Origin: Paludibacteraceae bacterium
GTDB taxonomy: Bacteria; Bacteroidota; Bacteroidia; Bacteroidales; Paludibacteraceae
DNA: 64,000 nucleotides
Direction of reading: 5' to 3'
Assembly: GCA_017938155.1 (NCBI GenBank)
Contig: JAGBCD010000040.1
Span: 62,001-126,000, forward strand
Below, piece by piece: positions 51,976 to 61,555 of this stretch. The translations under genes were made by a program, and so were the position numbers. Within the stretch, counting starts at the first letter, position 1; every line of letters begins with the position of its first letter. The notes beneath the pieces are model-generated. The model saw only the letters and a program-made list of their open reading frames with translations, was not told the DNA's origin and did not search any database.

Positions 51976-52722
51976 ATGGTAAATATTAAAATCATCAATG
52001 TAATAATACCAACCATTTTTATTAGCTACTTCGTAGTGTTAATGGGTTGCAAACCTTCAGCATCCAAAGTTGCGATTATGCGTGCACAAAAGGCTGCACA
52101 AGATAGCATTGAGTATCTCCAAGCCCAAAACACTTTGGCATACTCTGACTCTTTGCTGCAATCGTTGTTACCCATCGCAGATGAATTGCTAAAGAGATTT
52201 CGATACATAAAGGATGAACGTTATGAAGATCATGGTCAATATGTCCACAAACTTCTCAATACAGAGCGTAACACATCAAGAAATTTCCTACAATCATATG
52301 TTTCAGATGCATACGAAGTTGTACTAAAAAGTTATTACTATGGTTCACGTTCTATAAATCAACAGGCCCTTCAATTGTCATGTGCAGATATGCATATTAA
52401 GAAAGAAGGTGTGAATCACACATTCCAAGCAGAAGGTTGGCATGAAATTATGACGATAGAAGGTGATGAGGCCTTTGAATTGCTCCGATACATCAGCAAT
52501 TATAATCAAGAACGTATTTTAGTTACCATCAAGGGAGATTTTTCACAAACATACTATCTTCAACAAGCAGAAAAAGATGCATTAGCAGACACTTATCATT
52601 TAGGCATCGTGATGCGAGATATAAATCAATTGGAGCGAGCTATTCGAATCAGCAATCTTCAAATTGAAAAATATCAACGTCGGCAAGACAAAAAATCACA
52701 AGATGTGGAACTAAACAAATAA
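51976..52722 (+). CDS. Bacteroidales lipoprotein of unknown function
   Basis: A 248-residue exported protein. An unusual signal sequence (MVNIKIINVIIPTIFISYFVVLMGC) gives a lipobox VLMGC. The mature part has mixed helices and strands with many Gln, Tyr and Ser, and a C-terminal helical region (LERAIRISNLQIEKYQRRQDKK). I do not recognise a characterised family. It precedes pyrE by 18 bp and shares its transcript; co-occurrence is the only clue. Confidence 0.7.
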   Translation: MVNIKIINVIIPTIFISYFVVLMGCKPSASKVAIMRAQKAAQDSIEYLQAQNTLAYSDSLLQSLLPIADELLKRFRYIKDERYEDHGQYVHKLLNTERNTSRNFLQSYVSDAYEVVLKSYYYGSRSINQQALQLSCADMHIKKEGVNHTFQAEGWHEIMTIEGDEAFELLRYISNYNQERILVTIKGDFSQTYYLQQAEKDALADTYHLGIVMRDINQLERAIRISNLQIEKYQRRQDKKSQDVELNK

Positions 52723-52740
52723 CTCTAATCCTCAAGAAAT

Positions 52741-53373
52741 ATGGACTCTATAGCAAAAAAACTCCTACAGTTGAAAGCATTTCGCATTCAATGTTATAGT
52801 CCATTCAAATGGGCTAACGGGTGGCACTCTCCTATTTATTTAGATGACAGAAAGATATTGTCCTATCCTATAGTACGTGACTTTTTCAAATTACGATTGG
52901 CACATATCATTGCAGAAAAATATCCTGACGTAGATGTTATTGCAGGAGTGGCAACTAATGCTATTGCTCATGGAATATTGGTTGCAGAGCAATTGAATTT
53001 ACCTTTTGTCTATGTTCATCCCAATCCAAAAGATCATGGGTTGGAAAATCGTATTGAAGGAGACTTACGTCCGCGTCAGCGTGTAGTGATTATAGAAAAT
53101 CAGGTGAATGTAGGTAGCAATGTCTTGAAGGTCGTTAATGCCATTCGCAACAATGGTTGCGTGGTAGAAGGAATAGTTACCTTATTTAATTATGATTTCA
53201 AATCTGCCAATCGCAAAATACAAGAAGTGGGAGTAGAATTAACTGCACTATCAAATTTTGATTCCTTGTTAAAACAAGCTCAAGAACTTGATTTTTGTAG
53301 TCAAGAAGAGGCCACTACTCTTCGCACATGGCATCATGCACCTTCTAAATGGAAGAAAAACAGTAATAAATAA
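52741..53373 (+). CDS. pyrE: orotate phosphoribosyltransferase
   Basis: Makes OMP from orotate and PRPP in pyrimidine synthesis. The 210 residues have FKWANGWHSPIYLDDRKIL, VIAGVATNAIAHGILVA and FVYVHPNPKDHGLENRIEGDL. The PRPP-binding loop is RVVIIENQVNVGSNVLKVV; it matches the family motif VVVIEDLVSTGGS with altered residues (Glu-Asn in place of Glu-Asp, and NVGS in place of STGGS). The reaction is likely retained. Lies between the lipoprotein and the SRPBCC gene. Confidence 0.93.
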   Translation: MDSIAKKLLQLKAFRIQCYSPFKWANGWHSPIYLDDRKILSYPIVRDFFKLRLAHIIAEKYPDVDVIAGVATNAIAHGILVAEQLNLPFVYVHPNPKDHGLENRIEGDLRPRQRVVIIENQVNVGSNVLKVVNAIRNNGCVVEGIVTLFNYDFKSANRKIQEVGVELTALSNFDSLLKQAQELDFCSQEEATTLRTWHHAPSKWKKNSNK

Positions 53374-53379
53374 CCGCCT

Positions 53380-53811
53380 ATGTCAGAAACAAAATACGAA
53401 AGTAAAATTTACTCAACGAAGAATTCTGCTCATACAGTGTATTCTGTATTAAGCAATTTAGAAAATCTAAATCGTGTCAAAGATTTGATTCCAAAGGATA
53501 AAGTACAAGAATTAGAGATACATCACGATTATATCCGCATAAAAGTGGATGGTTTAGGACAAAAAATAACAATCAAGATTGTAGATTCTATTCCTGATGA
53601 TACTATAAAATTCGGTTTAGATAATATCCCTTTGCAACTCAATTTTTGGGTTCAATTGAAACAAGTAAATGAAGAGGATACCCGTATGAAATTGACCATA
53701 AAGGCCGATATACCAATGATGCTCAAAATGATGTTAGATAAAAAAATCCAAGATGGATTGGAACAAGCAGCACAAATGCTCAGTACCTTTCCTTATCACC
53801 AATGGGCATAG
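53380..53811 (+). CDS. SRPBCC-superfamily protein
   Basis: A 143-residue protein with the START-like/helix-grip fold: YESKIYSTKNSAHTVYSVLSNLENLNRVKDLI, then TIKIVDSIPDDTIKFGL, PLQLNFWVQLKQVNEEDTRMKLTIKADIP, and a long amphipathic C-terminal helix MMLDKKIQDGLEQAAQML. Ligand unknown. It follows pyrE by 6 bp in a pattern seen in other Bacteroidales. Confidence 0.82.
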   Translation: MSETKYESKIYSTKNSAHTVYSVLSNLENLNRVKDLIPKDKVQELEIHHDYIRIKVDGLGQKITIKIVDSIPDDTIKFGLDNIPLQLNFWVQLKQVNEEDTRMKLTIKADIPMMLKMMLDKKIQDGLEQAAQMLSTFPYHQWA

Positions 53812-53835
53812 TTTAATTGTTAATATTTTTTCACT

Positions 53836-54534
53836 ATGAGATTAAGAAGAAAAGTACCAAGAATTCATCGTGAAGGTCGAAACATTATTGTTGGATTGAC
53901 TTTTGCTATTTTTGTATTGAACGTATTGACGTTTATATATCTACCCAAGTTACATTGGTTATTTGCTGTTACGTTGATTTTAAGTGCGACGATGTTAGTT
54001 TTCGTGACTTACTTCTTTCGTAATCCAATACGTATCTTGGAAGTGACTGACCCTAATTTCATCATTGCACCAGCAGATGGACGTGTAGTAGTTGTAGAAC
54101 CGACCAAAGAGAATGAATACTTTCATGATGAACGCATTCAAGTTAGCATTTTTATGTCACCTTTCAACGTACATGCTAATTGGTATCCGATTGAAGGAAA
54201 CATTTTGGTTAGCACTCACCAGAAGGGTCGTCATCAAGGAGCTTGGTTGCCCAAATCCTCCACAGAAAATGAACGAAGTTTAGTTGTTATAGAAACTCCT
54301 AATCGTGTACAAATTGCCGTGCGTCAAATTGCTGGGGCAATGGCACGTCGTATTGTAACTTACGCAAAGGCAGGTAAGCAAAGTCATAGAAATGAGCATT
54401 TAGGATTTATAAAATTAGGTTCGCGCGTTGACTTGTACCTACCTATAGGAACAGAAATATTCGTTGAAATTGGCGAATCTGTACGAGGTAACGAAACGAT
54501 TATAGGTCGTTTATCAGAAACTACCAAAGCATAA
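53836..54534 (+). CDS. psd: phosphatidylserine decarboxylase proenzyme
   Basis: Makes phosphatidylethanolamine from phosphatidylserine at the inner membrane. The 232-residue short form has an N-terminal membrane anchor of two helices (VLNVLTFIYLP, WLFAVTLILSATMLVFVTY), the metal/active-site segment FRNPIRILEVTDPNFIIAPADGRVVVVE, MSPFNVHANWYPIEG, and the self-cleavage site near FIKLGSRVDLYL (Gly-Ser, from which the pyruvoyl group arises). pssA, often downstream, is replaced here by deoC. Confidence 0.92.
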   Translation: MRLRRKVPRIHREGRNIIVGLTFAIFVLNVLTFIYLPKLHWLFAVTLILSATMLVFVTYFFRNPIRILEVTDPNFIIAPADGRVVVVEPTKENEYFHDERIQVSIFMSPFNVHANWYPIEGNILVSTHQKGRHQGAWLPKSSTENERSLVVIETPNRVQIAVRQIAGAMARRIVTYAKAGKQSHRNEHLGFIKLGSRVDLYLPIGTEIFVEIGESVRGNETIIGRLSETTKA

Positions 54535-54558
54535 ACATCTTACTAAAACATTACCATT

Positions 54559-55434
54559 ATGAATTTTGAAGAATTATTTTCCTTATATCCTTGCTATCTT
54601 ACTGAAACTTCAGTTAAGGAAGGTATTGACACCATTATTGCCAAACATTTTAATGAGAATAACGTTCAATCTGTTTGGAAGCAATGTTTGCATCAAATTG
54701 ATTTGACCACATTAAATGGAGATGACACGATTGAAAAAGTCGTGGCATTAACAACAAAAGTAAACGATTTCAACACACATTATCCTCAATTACCCAATGT
54801 TGCAGCAATATGCGTATACCCTTCTTTAGTAGAAACGGTCAAAAAGACTTTAAACAAGCCTATCGGTATTGCGTCAGTAGCTGCAGGTTTCCCTGCATCA
54901 CAGACATTCCCTGAAATAAAAGTTGCAGAGTGTGCAATGGCTGTAGCTGCTGGAGCGACTGAAGTAGACATCGTTATTTCCATAGGTAAGTTTTTGGAAG
55001 GAAACTACCAAGAAGTTTATGATGAGATTGCAGAAATAAAATCGGCTATTCACGGAAGTCATTTAAAAGTCATCTTGGAAACAGGAGCTCTCAAAAGTGT
55101 TGAGAATATCTATCGGGCATCTATTTTGGCTATGGCAGCAGGAGCAGACTTTATCAAAACATCTACAGGCAAAATTACTACTAACGCAACTCCAGAAGCT
55201 ACATATGTAATGTGCCATGCTATCAAAGATTGGAAAGAAAAAACAGGACAAAAAGTATGTTACAAACCCGCAGGCGGAGTAAGTACAACAGAAGAAGCGG
55301 TGTTACACTACACTTTGGTTAAAGATATTTTAGGTAATGATTGGTTAAATAATGAATCATTCCGCTTTGGAGCAAGTCGTTTAGCAAATAATCTATTAAG
55401 CTCTATTTTAGGCCAAGAAATAAAGTACTTTTAA
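54559..55434 (+). CDS. deoC: deoxyribose-phosphate aldolase
   Basis: Reversibly splits 2-deoxyribose 5-phosphate to acetaldehyde and glyceraldehyde 3-phosphate. The 291 residues carry ALTTKVNDFNTHYPQLPNVAAICVYPS, the IASVAAGFPASQTF segment, EVDIVISIGKFLEG, LKVILETGALKS, ADFIKTSTGK (Lys of the Schiff base in this segment) and YKPAGGVSTTEEAV. The length is at the upper end of the family. It follows psd by 24 bp. Confidence 0.94.
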   Translation: MNFEELFSLYPCYLTETSVKEGIDTIIAKHFNENNVQSVWKQCLHQIDLTTLNGDDTIEKVVALTTKVNDFNTHYPQLPNVAAICVYPSLVETVKKTLNKPIGIASVAAGFPASQTFPEIKVAECAMAVAAGATEVDIVISIGKFLEGNYQEVYDEIAEIKSAIHGSHLKVILETGALKSVENIYRASILAMAAGADFIKTSTGKITTNATPEATYVMCHAIKDWKEKTGQKVCYKPAGGVSTTEEAVLHYTLVKDILGNDWLNNESFRFGASRLANNLLSSILGQEIKYF

Positions 55435-55490
55435 TTAACGATTGCATTCAATCGCTATGATGTAATCATTCGCACACAAAGTATTTGCAG

Positions 55491-57821
55491 ATGAACACTA
55501 TTTTATCCAAAACTTTCTATTCAGATAATGTAGCCGAAATAGTCATTAAGGCTCCACAAATAGCTCACAGTCGTCGTGCAGGGCATTTCGTTATTGTTCG
55601 AGTAGATGAGTTATCTGAACGCATCCCGTTGACCATAGCTGATGCTGATGTGATAAATGGTACCATAACACTCGTTGTTCAACGTATAGGAGTGAGTAGT
55701 GCAAAACTGCTATCCTTAAATGCTGGTGACAAAGTGTATAATTTGGTTGGACCATTGGGAAAAGCAACTGACATCCGCCTATTTGGAACCGTTTTGTGCG
55801 CATGCGGTGGGGTAGGAGCGGCTCCAATGCTACCTATAGCCCAAGCACTAAAGCAGGCTGGCAATCGCGTGATAACTATCTTAGCAGCTCGAAGTGCAGA
55901 TTTGATTATTTTGTACGATAAATTTAAGGCTACTTCGGATGAAGTTATTGTAATGACCGATGATGGTTCGTTGGGTAAAAAAGGTCTTGTAACCGCAGGT
56001 ATTGAAGATATCGTAGCATATGAGAAAATAGATAAATGCATCACAATAGGTCCAGCTGTTATGATGAAATTTGTAGCATTGACTACAAAGAAATACAATA
56101 TACCTACGGATGCCAGTTTGAATACGATTATGGTAGATGGTACAGGTATGTGTGGTGCATGCCGTGTTACTGTAGATGGAAAGATACGATTCGTATGTGT
56201 TGATGGACCCGAGTTTGATGCTCATCTTGTTGATTTTGATGAAGTTTTAACACGACTACGTTCTTATCAATTGGAAGAAAAAACTGCATATGAGGCATAT
56301 CACAACCATACAAAGACACCATCTATTCAGGTTGTGGAGCAGAAAAAACACTCTATCATAGAAGACTCATCTAGTATAAATTGTCAACTCACCAATCCAG
56401 AGTGGCGCAAAGAACTTCGAGCTAGTTTAAAAGCGAAAGAACGTGTTGCTATACCAAGGGTCAAAATGAATGAATTACCCCCAGAGGAACGTGTTCGCTC
56501 AATGCATCTAGAGGTCAATCAAGGCTTGAGTCAGGATCAAGCCATTTTAGAATCTAAACGTTGTTTGGATTGTGCAAATCCAACTTGCGTGCAAGGATGT
56601 CCTGTTAACATTCAAATTCCTGATTTCATCAAACGGATTGAGATTGGGGATATCGCTGGAGCAGCAAGTGTGATTAAGCAGAGTAGCACATTACCAGCAG
56701 TTTGCGGACGTGTTTGTCCACAAGAAAAACAATGTGAAGCACAATGTATTCACGTAAAAATGGGACATGAACCTGTCGCTATAGGTTATTTAGAACGTTA
56801 CGTTGCAGATCATGCTCCAAAAACTGCTGCACAATCAAACGAAACTCCTCGATTAGGGAAAATAGCAGTGGTAGGTAGTGGGCCCGCTGGGCTATCATTT
56901 GCTGGAGATATGGCAAAACTTGGCTATCAAGTTACCGTTTTTGAAGCACTGCATGAAATAGGTGGGGTTTTAAAATATGGTATTCCAGAGTTTCGTTTGC
57001 CTAATTATATTGTAGATGAAGAGATAGACGGTCTCAAACGTTTAGGCGTACTTTTCCACTGCGATACAATCATCGGTAAGACTTATAGTATAAAAGACTT
57101 ACAAGAACAAGGATTTGTAGGAATTTTTGTTGGTAGTGGTGCTGGACTCCCTCGTTTTATGAATATTCCAGGAGAAAATTTGAATGGTGTACTATCTTGC
57201 AATGAATATTTAACACGAGTGAATCTAATGGGAGCAGCTGAGGACACAACAGACACACCATTGTTATCAGCCAAAAATGTTGTTGTTATTGGTGGAGGAA
57301 ATACAGCTATGGATGCTGTTCGAACGGCAAAACGTTTAGGAGCAGAACATGCTACCATTATTTATCGCCGTAGCGAGGAAGAAATGCCCGCTCGTATCGA
57401 GGAAATACGACACGCAAAAGAAGAGGGTATTGAGTTTATGACTCTGCATAATCCTATCGCATATCAATCGGATGCACAGGGACGAGTGTGCGAAGCAACA
57501 TTGCAAGTAATGCAGTTAGGAGAACCTGATGAATCTGGTCGTCGTAGTCCTATTCCTGTAGAAGGTGAAACTAAGACTATTCCTGTGGATTTGGTAGTGG
57601 TAAGTGTTGGAGTAAGCCCTAATCCTCTTATCCCATCAACTGTAAAGGGATTGAATGTATCAAAAAGGGGAACTATTGTTGTTGATGAGGGCATGCAATC
57701 CTCTATTCCAATGATTTTTGCAGGAGGAGATATTGTTCGAGGGGGAGCTACTGTCATATTAGCAATGGCTGATGGGCGCAGAGCTGCCCAATCTATGCAT
57801 ACTTACCTAAGCCAACACTAA
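55491..57821 (+). CDS. fused DHOD-B/NfnA-like FAD subunit and GltD-like NADPH oxidoreductase
   Basis: A 776-residue flavoprotein. Residues about 1-270 form a dihydroorotate-dehydrogenase electron-transfer (PyrK/NfnA-like) module: the FAD-binding HFVIVRVDELSERIPLTIADAD, NAD site VLCACGGVGAAPMLPIA, and a [2Fe-2S] Cys set in GTGMCGACRVTVDGKIRFVCVDGPEF. Residues about 300-776 are GltD-like: two cysteine clusters CLDCANPTCVQGCPVN and VCGRVCPQEKQCEAQC, FAD motif VVGSGPAGLSFAGD, NADPH motif VIGGGNTAMDAVRTAKRLG. Fused copies of this pair occur in Bacteroidota and anaerobes. A role in electron bifurcation or in NADPH/ferredoxin balance is possible, as for NfnAB, but the glutamate synthase large subunit is not here. 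The ATG at 55491 is preferred to the TTG upstream. Confidence 0.88.
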   Translation: MNTILSKTFYSDNVAEIVIKAPQIAHSRRAGHFVIVRVDELSERIPLTIADADVINGTITLVVQRIGVSSAKLLSLNAGDKVYNLVGPLGKATDIRLFGTVLCACGGVGAAPMLPIAQALKQAGNRVITILAARSADLIILYDKFKATSDEVIVMTDDGSLGKKGLVTAGIEDIVAYEKIDKCITIGPAVMMKFVALTTKKYNIPTDASLNTIMVDGTGMCGACRVTVDGKIRFVCVDGPEFDAHLVDFDEVLTRLRSYQLEEKTAYEAYHNHTKTPSIQVVEQKKHSIIEDSSSINCQLTNPEWRKELRASLKAKERVAIPRVKMNELPPEERVRSMHLEVNQGLSQDQAILESKRCLDCANPTCVQGCPVNIQIPDFIKRIEIGDIAGAASVIKQSSTLPAVCGRVCPQEKQCEAQCIHVKMGHEPVAIGYLERYVADHAPKTAAQSNETPRLGKIAVVGSGPAGLSFAGDMAKLGYQVTVFEALHEIGGVLKYGIPEFRLPNYIVDEEIDGLKRLGVLFHCDTIIGKTYSIKDLQEQGFVGIFVGSGAGLPRFMNIPGENLNGVLSCNEYLTRVNLMGAAEDTTDTPLLSAKNVVVIGGGNTAMDAVRTAKRLGAEHATIIYRRSEEEMPARIEEIRHAKEEGIEFMTLHNPIAYQSDAQGRVCEATLQVMQLGEPDESGRRSPIPVEGETKTIPVDLVVVSVGVSPNPLIPSTVKGLNVSKRGTIVVDEGMQSSIPMIFAGGDIVRGGATVILAMADGRRAAQSMHTYLSQH

Positions 57822-57825
57822 ACGG

Positions 57826-58788
57826 TTATACATCAAGATGATTTCTCGTCTTATGATAGTCTGCTAAATACTCCTGCTCACTCTGTCCTGGAGTGGGGTG
57901 CAATTCTGCTTTATTCATCAAACCAAGCACCTCAAGATCCATTATGGTAGAGTAGCCACTACGAGCAATAATAAGTTCAGCTTGCCGCATTGCGTCAACT
58001 AATTTATCATCATCCATATAGGGCCGTATTGTTATGTTCCCACGTTTGATTTGAGTGGGCGGGTCAGATAGTTTACCTCTAACTATAAGTAATGGTTTGT
58101 GGTAATTAGAAAAACGTTCTATTATCTGTTGCTCAAAAATAGTCCGTTGCGGTTCCAATCCAGAAAGCACAGCAATTATATGACTATCTGCAAATTGTTG
58201 TGGAATCTTTTGAATAGCAGCAAATCGAGATTGTGGTCCTATATATTGGACTTTATCATCAAACTTTCCTCCATGGCTCAAATCACCGGATAGATTATTG
58301 GTTAGAGATTCATAATCTGGCACCCATATTTGATTAAATCTCGTGTATATGCATGCGTGCAGTGCGCGCGCTAATCCTTCAAACAGTTTAAGTCTTTTAG
58401 GTAATTTTGGATACAACTGATGAGTTACGTAGATTGTATGAGTACGTGACGTAAATAGTCCAAAACGATTATCCGAAATTATAATATCAAAATGTTCTAC
58501 GTTTAATAACTGCTGCAAATAGTAGTGATCAGCAATTGTGAATCTTATTAGTTTGAGAATTGCTTTAAAATAAAAACCCCTTTGTTGTAAATTGTTTGTA
58601 TAACGAAGATTTAAAGAGGCTAATCGCAATGCCCTTAATTGTGGGAAGTTTTTTTGAAGTAAATGCAAACTATCCCCATCCCCAGCAAGGATAACTTCAT
58701 CTCCACGTTCTAAGTAACGATGAATAAGAGGTATGCACCTTGAAGCATGTCCAAGTCCCCAGTTAAGTGGTGCAATCAATATTTTCAT
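57826..58788 (-). CDS. MurG-like GT-B glycosyltransferase family protein
   Basis: A 320-residue GT-B protein. The N-terminal KILIAPLNWGLGHASRCIPL carries the GxGH-type donor/acceptor loop of the MurG superfamily; the C-terminal AELIIARSGYSTIMDLEVLG and PTPGQSEQEYLA match the nucleotide-sugar-binding part. It is not MurG itself, which has a different N-terminal signature. Its stop overlaps the upstream radical-SAM gene start by four bases. Likely substrates are envelope glycans, unknown. Confidence 0.82.
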   Translation of the reverse strand: MKILIAPLNWGLGHASRCIPLIHRYLERGDEVILAGDGDSLHLLQKNFPQLRALRLASLNLRYTNNLQQRGFYFKAILKLIRFTIADHYYLQQLLNVEHFDIIISDNRFGLFTSRTHTIYVTHQLYPKLPKRLKLFEGLARALHACIYTRFNQIWVPDYESLTNNLSGDLSHGGKFDDKVQYIGPQSRFAAIQKIPQQFADSHIIAVLSGLEPQRTIFEQQIIERFSNYHKPLLIVRGKLSDPPTQIKRGNITIRPYMDDDKLVDAMRQAELIIARSGYSTIMDLEVLGLMNKAELHPTPGQSEQEYLADYHKTRNHLDV

Positions 58789-59552
58789 ATGCTAACGATA
58801 ACGTTAAATCCATGCTGTCTTAGCTGTTGTGCTATATGATTCATTTTTTCTGCAGGAACTTTATTAATAGATTGCAATGGCGTAGCACGATCAATAACAT
58901 AAATCATAATCTGTTTAGGATTGAGCAAGTTAACTACCTTGTACCAGGCTTGCAATTCTTGCGGGGTAGTATTGTCTATTTCTACACCATCAATATCCCC
59001 TTGTAAAAAACATGTTTGCAGAGTAAAATCGCCCTTAAACACTTGCAACGAATTGACAATCTGGTCCACCGTTAGACTTTTATTCAATGGTTGATCTATA
59101 CGTTGCATTGTTTTATCAATAGCAGAATCTAATTTTAGAATACGATTGTCACACAAACAAAGAGCTTCTACGACATCTTTTCTCGCTAATTGTGTCGCAT
59201 TACTTAACACAGATACCTTTGCATTGGGGCAGTATATGGAACGTAACTTACATGTATCTTGAATTATTTCCAAAAATTCAGGGTGTAATGTTGGTTCTCC
59301 ATTCCCACTAAACGTTATAACATCTAAATCTACACATTGCTCTTTCAGTTCCTTTAACGTTTTTTCTAACTCACTATGAACTTGTGCAAAGGTTGGCAAG
59401 GTTGGGTGCAGAATCGGTTTATTCCAACCACATTCGCAATAAATACAATCAAAAGTACAAACTTTTGCATGGGTAGGTAATAGGTTAACCCCAAGAGATG
59501 TTCCTAATCTCCTAGAATGGATAGGACCATATACAATTTTGTTAAATAGCAT
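58785..59552 (-). CDS. radical SAM protein
   Basis: About 255 residues with the [4Fe-4S] motif CTFDCIYCECGW (CxxxCxxC) near residue 38, a GNGEPTLHPEF segment (SAM-binding), and LDSAIDKTMQRIDQPLN, typical of the wybutosine- or YgjF-type single-domain radical SAM proteins of Bacteroidota. Function unassigned. The ATG at 59552 (MLFNKIVYG) leaves 17 bp after dnaG, while a further ATG at 59594 would overlap dnaG by 26 bp. Confidence 0.85.
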   Translation of the reverse strand: MLFNKIVYGPIHSRRLGTSLGVNLLPTHAKVCTFDCIYCECGWNKPILHPTLPTFAQVHSELEKTLKELKEQCVDLDVITFSGNGEPTLHPEFLEIIQDTCKLRSIYCPNAKVSVLSNATQLARKDVVEALCLCDNRILKLDSAIDKTMQRIDQPLNKSLTVDQIVNSLQVFKGDFTLQTCFLQGDIDGVEIDNTTPQELQAWYKVVNLLNPKQIMIYVIDRATPLQSINKVPAEKMNHIAQQLRQHGFNVIVSI

Positions 59553-59568
59553 AAGAATAAACGTTATA

Positions 59569-61536
59569 TTATTGTCGACCCAATGCTTGAGCAAGTTGTT
59601 TACGCATTTGTATTAATTGTCGTTGTTGAGTTAAAATGCCCGCAATTTTATTCCAATCATCAGACATTTTGGATAATTGCTTTTTCAATTTTTCTAACTC
59701 AAGTTCTATGATAGTATATTTAAGTTCTAAGACTGAGATATAAACAAGATCTTGCAACCGCGCCTGATCCAACATCGCATTTTGTTCTGTTTGAAGAGGT
59801 GAATCCTTTTGAGTAAAGCCACGACTTAATGTATAGGGAGAAGAAATCAATTGTGCCGCTCTATCTGCAATCTCTTGATCTATATGATTCAAAAAGTACG
59901 GCTCTGCCTTAAAGTTATTCTCATGACAATGTTGTTTGTATTCATGCATAAAACGTAATTGCAATGGATCGGACGGCATCATATCATCTTGTTCAAACTC
60001 ATTCAATATATATTCGCCAACCGTAGTAACTTCTTCGCCCTCTATTAAATCAATTTCCCTTTCGCCATACTGTATCATTATCTGTAATATATTCTCATAT
60101 TTTTTTCTTGTTACAGGTTCTGATTCAATAATTATTGGATTATTTAAGTTATTTATAGTCCTTTCTTCTTGATTATCCTCTTTCTGTTGATCCTTAACAA
60201 GTTGCTTCTCGTTCGATTTTTTCGCCACTTCTAAAGTTAGTAATCGTTCTTCTATATTCAAAAGATTTGCAGTATCTCTGATATATACTTGTCTTGTAAT
60301 TGCAGAGGGAATGCAAGCGATACTATCAACAATGGATTGTATAAACTCACTTCGCTTCTGCGGATCATTATCTATATTTTTTTGTTGATGTAATTTTGTC
60401 ATAAATAGAATAAAATCTTCTTGATTCTCTTCTATATACTTATAAACCTCATCAGCATTTCTTGATCTTACAAATGAATCTGGGTCTTCATCTTTCGGTA
60501 ACAAAACAACTTTTACATTCATTTGTTCCTTAAGACACTTGTTTATACCTTTCAAAGCAGCATTCTCTCCTGCCTTATCACCATCAAAAAGTAGCGTTAT
60601 ATTAGAGGTAAGACGACGTATTAGATTGATTTGATTTTCCGTAAGGGCTGTACCACCACTCGACACTACATTTTTTATCCCTGCCTGGTACATTGATATC
60701 ACATCCATTTGTCCTTCTACCAAATAACATCTATCTTGACGCGCAATCTCCTGTTTAGCTTGGAAGAGTCCGTACAATTCTCTCGATTTTGAGTAAATAA
60801 TAGAATCCGGAGAATTAACATACTTTCCTGTCTTGTCATTTTTTACCAATATTCGGCCTGCAAATGCAACGGTTTTACCAGAAATGGTGTATATAGGAAA
60901 AATCACACGACCTCTAAATCGGTCATAAATTTTTCCATCCTCAGTCTTTCCACAGACACCCGTTCCTATTTGGGTGTCAACATTACTCAATATGTATTGT
61001 TCTTCATAACCCTCTCTTTGGAGCAATCCTGCTAATTTATTTCCACTATTAGGGTTATATCCCAAATGAAAATCTCTAATCACATCTTCCCGAAGACCAC
61101 GCTCTCTAAAATAACTCAATCCAATGGCTATACCTTCTGGAGTATTATGAAGTTGTTCTTGAAACCATTTATTCGCTCTTTCATTTACAACAAACATGGA
61201 TTCTCGATCATCATGTCTTTGCTGTTCTTCTTTCGTGAGTTGTCTTTCTACGACCTCAATGTGATACTTTTTTCCAAGATATTTGATAGCATCTACATAC
61301 GAGCATTTTTCCGCTTCCATCACAAATTTGATAGCATTTCCTGATGCGCCACAACCGAAACACTTATATATACCTTTAGTGGGAGAAACAGTAAATGAGC
61401 CTGTTTTCTCCTTATGAAAATAACACAATCCTATGAGATTAGCGCCTCTCTTACGTAAAGATACATAATCTCCCACAACCTCTTCAATTCGTACAACAGA
61501 TTGTATCTTCTCTATCGTCTCTCTTGGTATAGCCAT
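59569..61536 (-). CDS. dnaG: DNA primase
   Basis: Synthesises RNA primers for replication with DnaB. The 655 residues have the zinc-binding module at the N-terminus (IGLCYFHKEKTGSFT and GIYKCFGCGASGNAIKFV, CHC2 type). The catalytic core has the toprim motifs YLVEGQMDVISMYQAG (EG), SSGGTALTENQI and LLFDGDKAGENAA (DGD). The C-terminal helicase-binding region is long and helical. A promoter-like CAAAGATA is present at 61566-61573 inside the 3' end of the upstream gene. Confidence 0.96.
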   Translation of the reverse strand: MAIPRETIEKIQSVVRIEEVVGDYVSLRKRGANLIGLCYFHKEKTGSFTVSPTKGIYKCFGCGASGNAIKFVMEAEKCSYVDAIKYLGKKYHIEVVERQLTKEEQQRHDDRESMFVVNERANKWFQEQLHNTPEGIAIGLSYFRERGLREDVIRDFHLGYNPNSGNKLAGLLQREGYEEQYILSNVDTQIGTGVCGKTEDGKIYDRFRGRVIFPIYTISGKTVAFAGRILVKNDKTGKYVNSPDSIIYSKSRELYGLFQAKQEIARQDRCYLVEGQMDVISMYQAGIKNVVSSGGTALTENQINLIRRLTSNITLLFDGDKAGENAALKGINKCLKEQMNVKVVLLPKDEDPDSFVRSRNADEVYKYIEENQEDFILFMTKLHQQKNIDNDPQKRSEFIQSIVDSIACIPSAITRQVYIRDTANLLNIEERLLTLEVAKKSNEKQLVKDQQKEDNQEERTINNLNNPIIIESEPVTRKKYENILQIMIQYGEREIDLIEGEEVTTVGEYILNEFEQDDMMPSDPLQLRFMHEYKQHCHENNFKAEPYFLNHIDQEIADRAAQLISSPYTLSRGFTQKDSPLQTEQNAMLDQARLQDLVYISVLELKYTIIELELEKLKKQLSKMSDDWNKIAGILTQQRQLIQMRKQLAQALGRQ

Positions 61537-61555
61537 TGTGAATTAATATTGGTTA

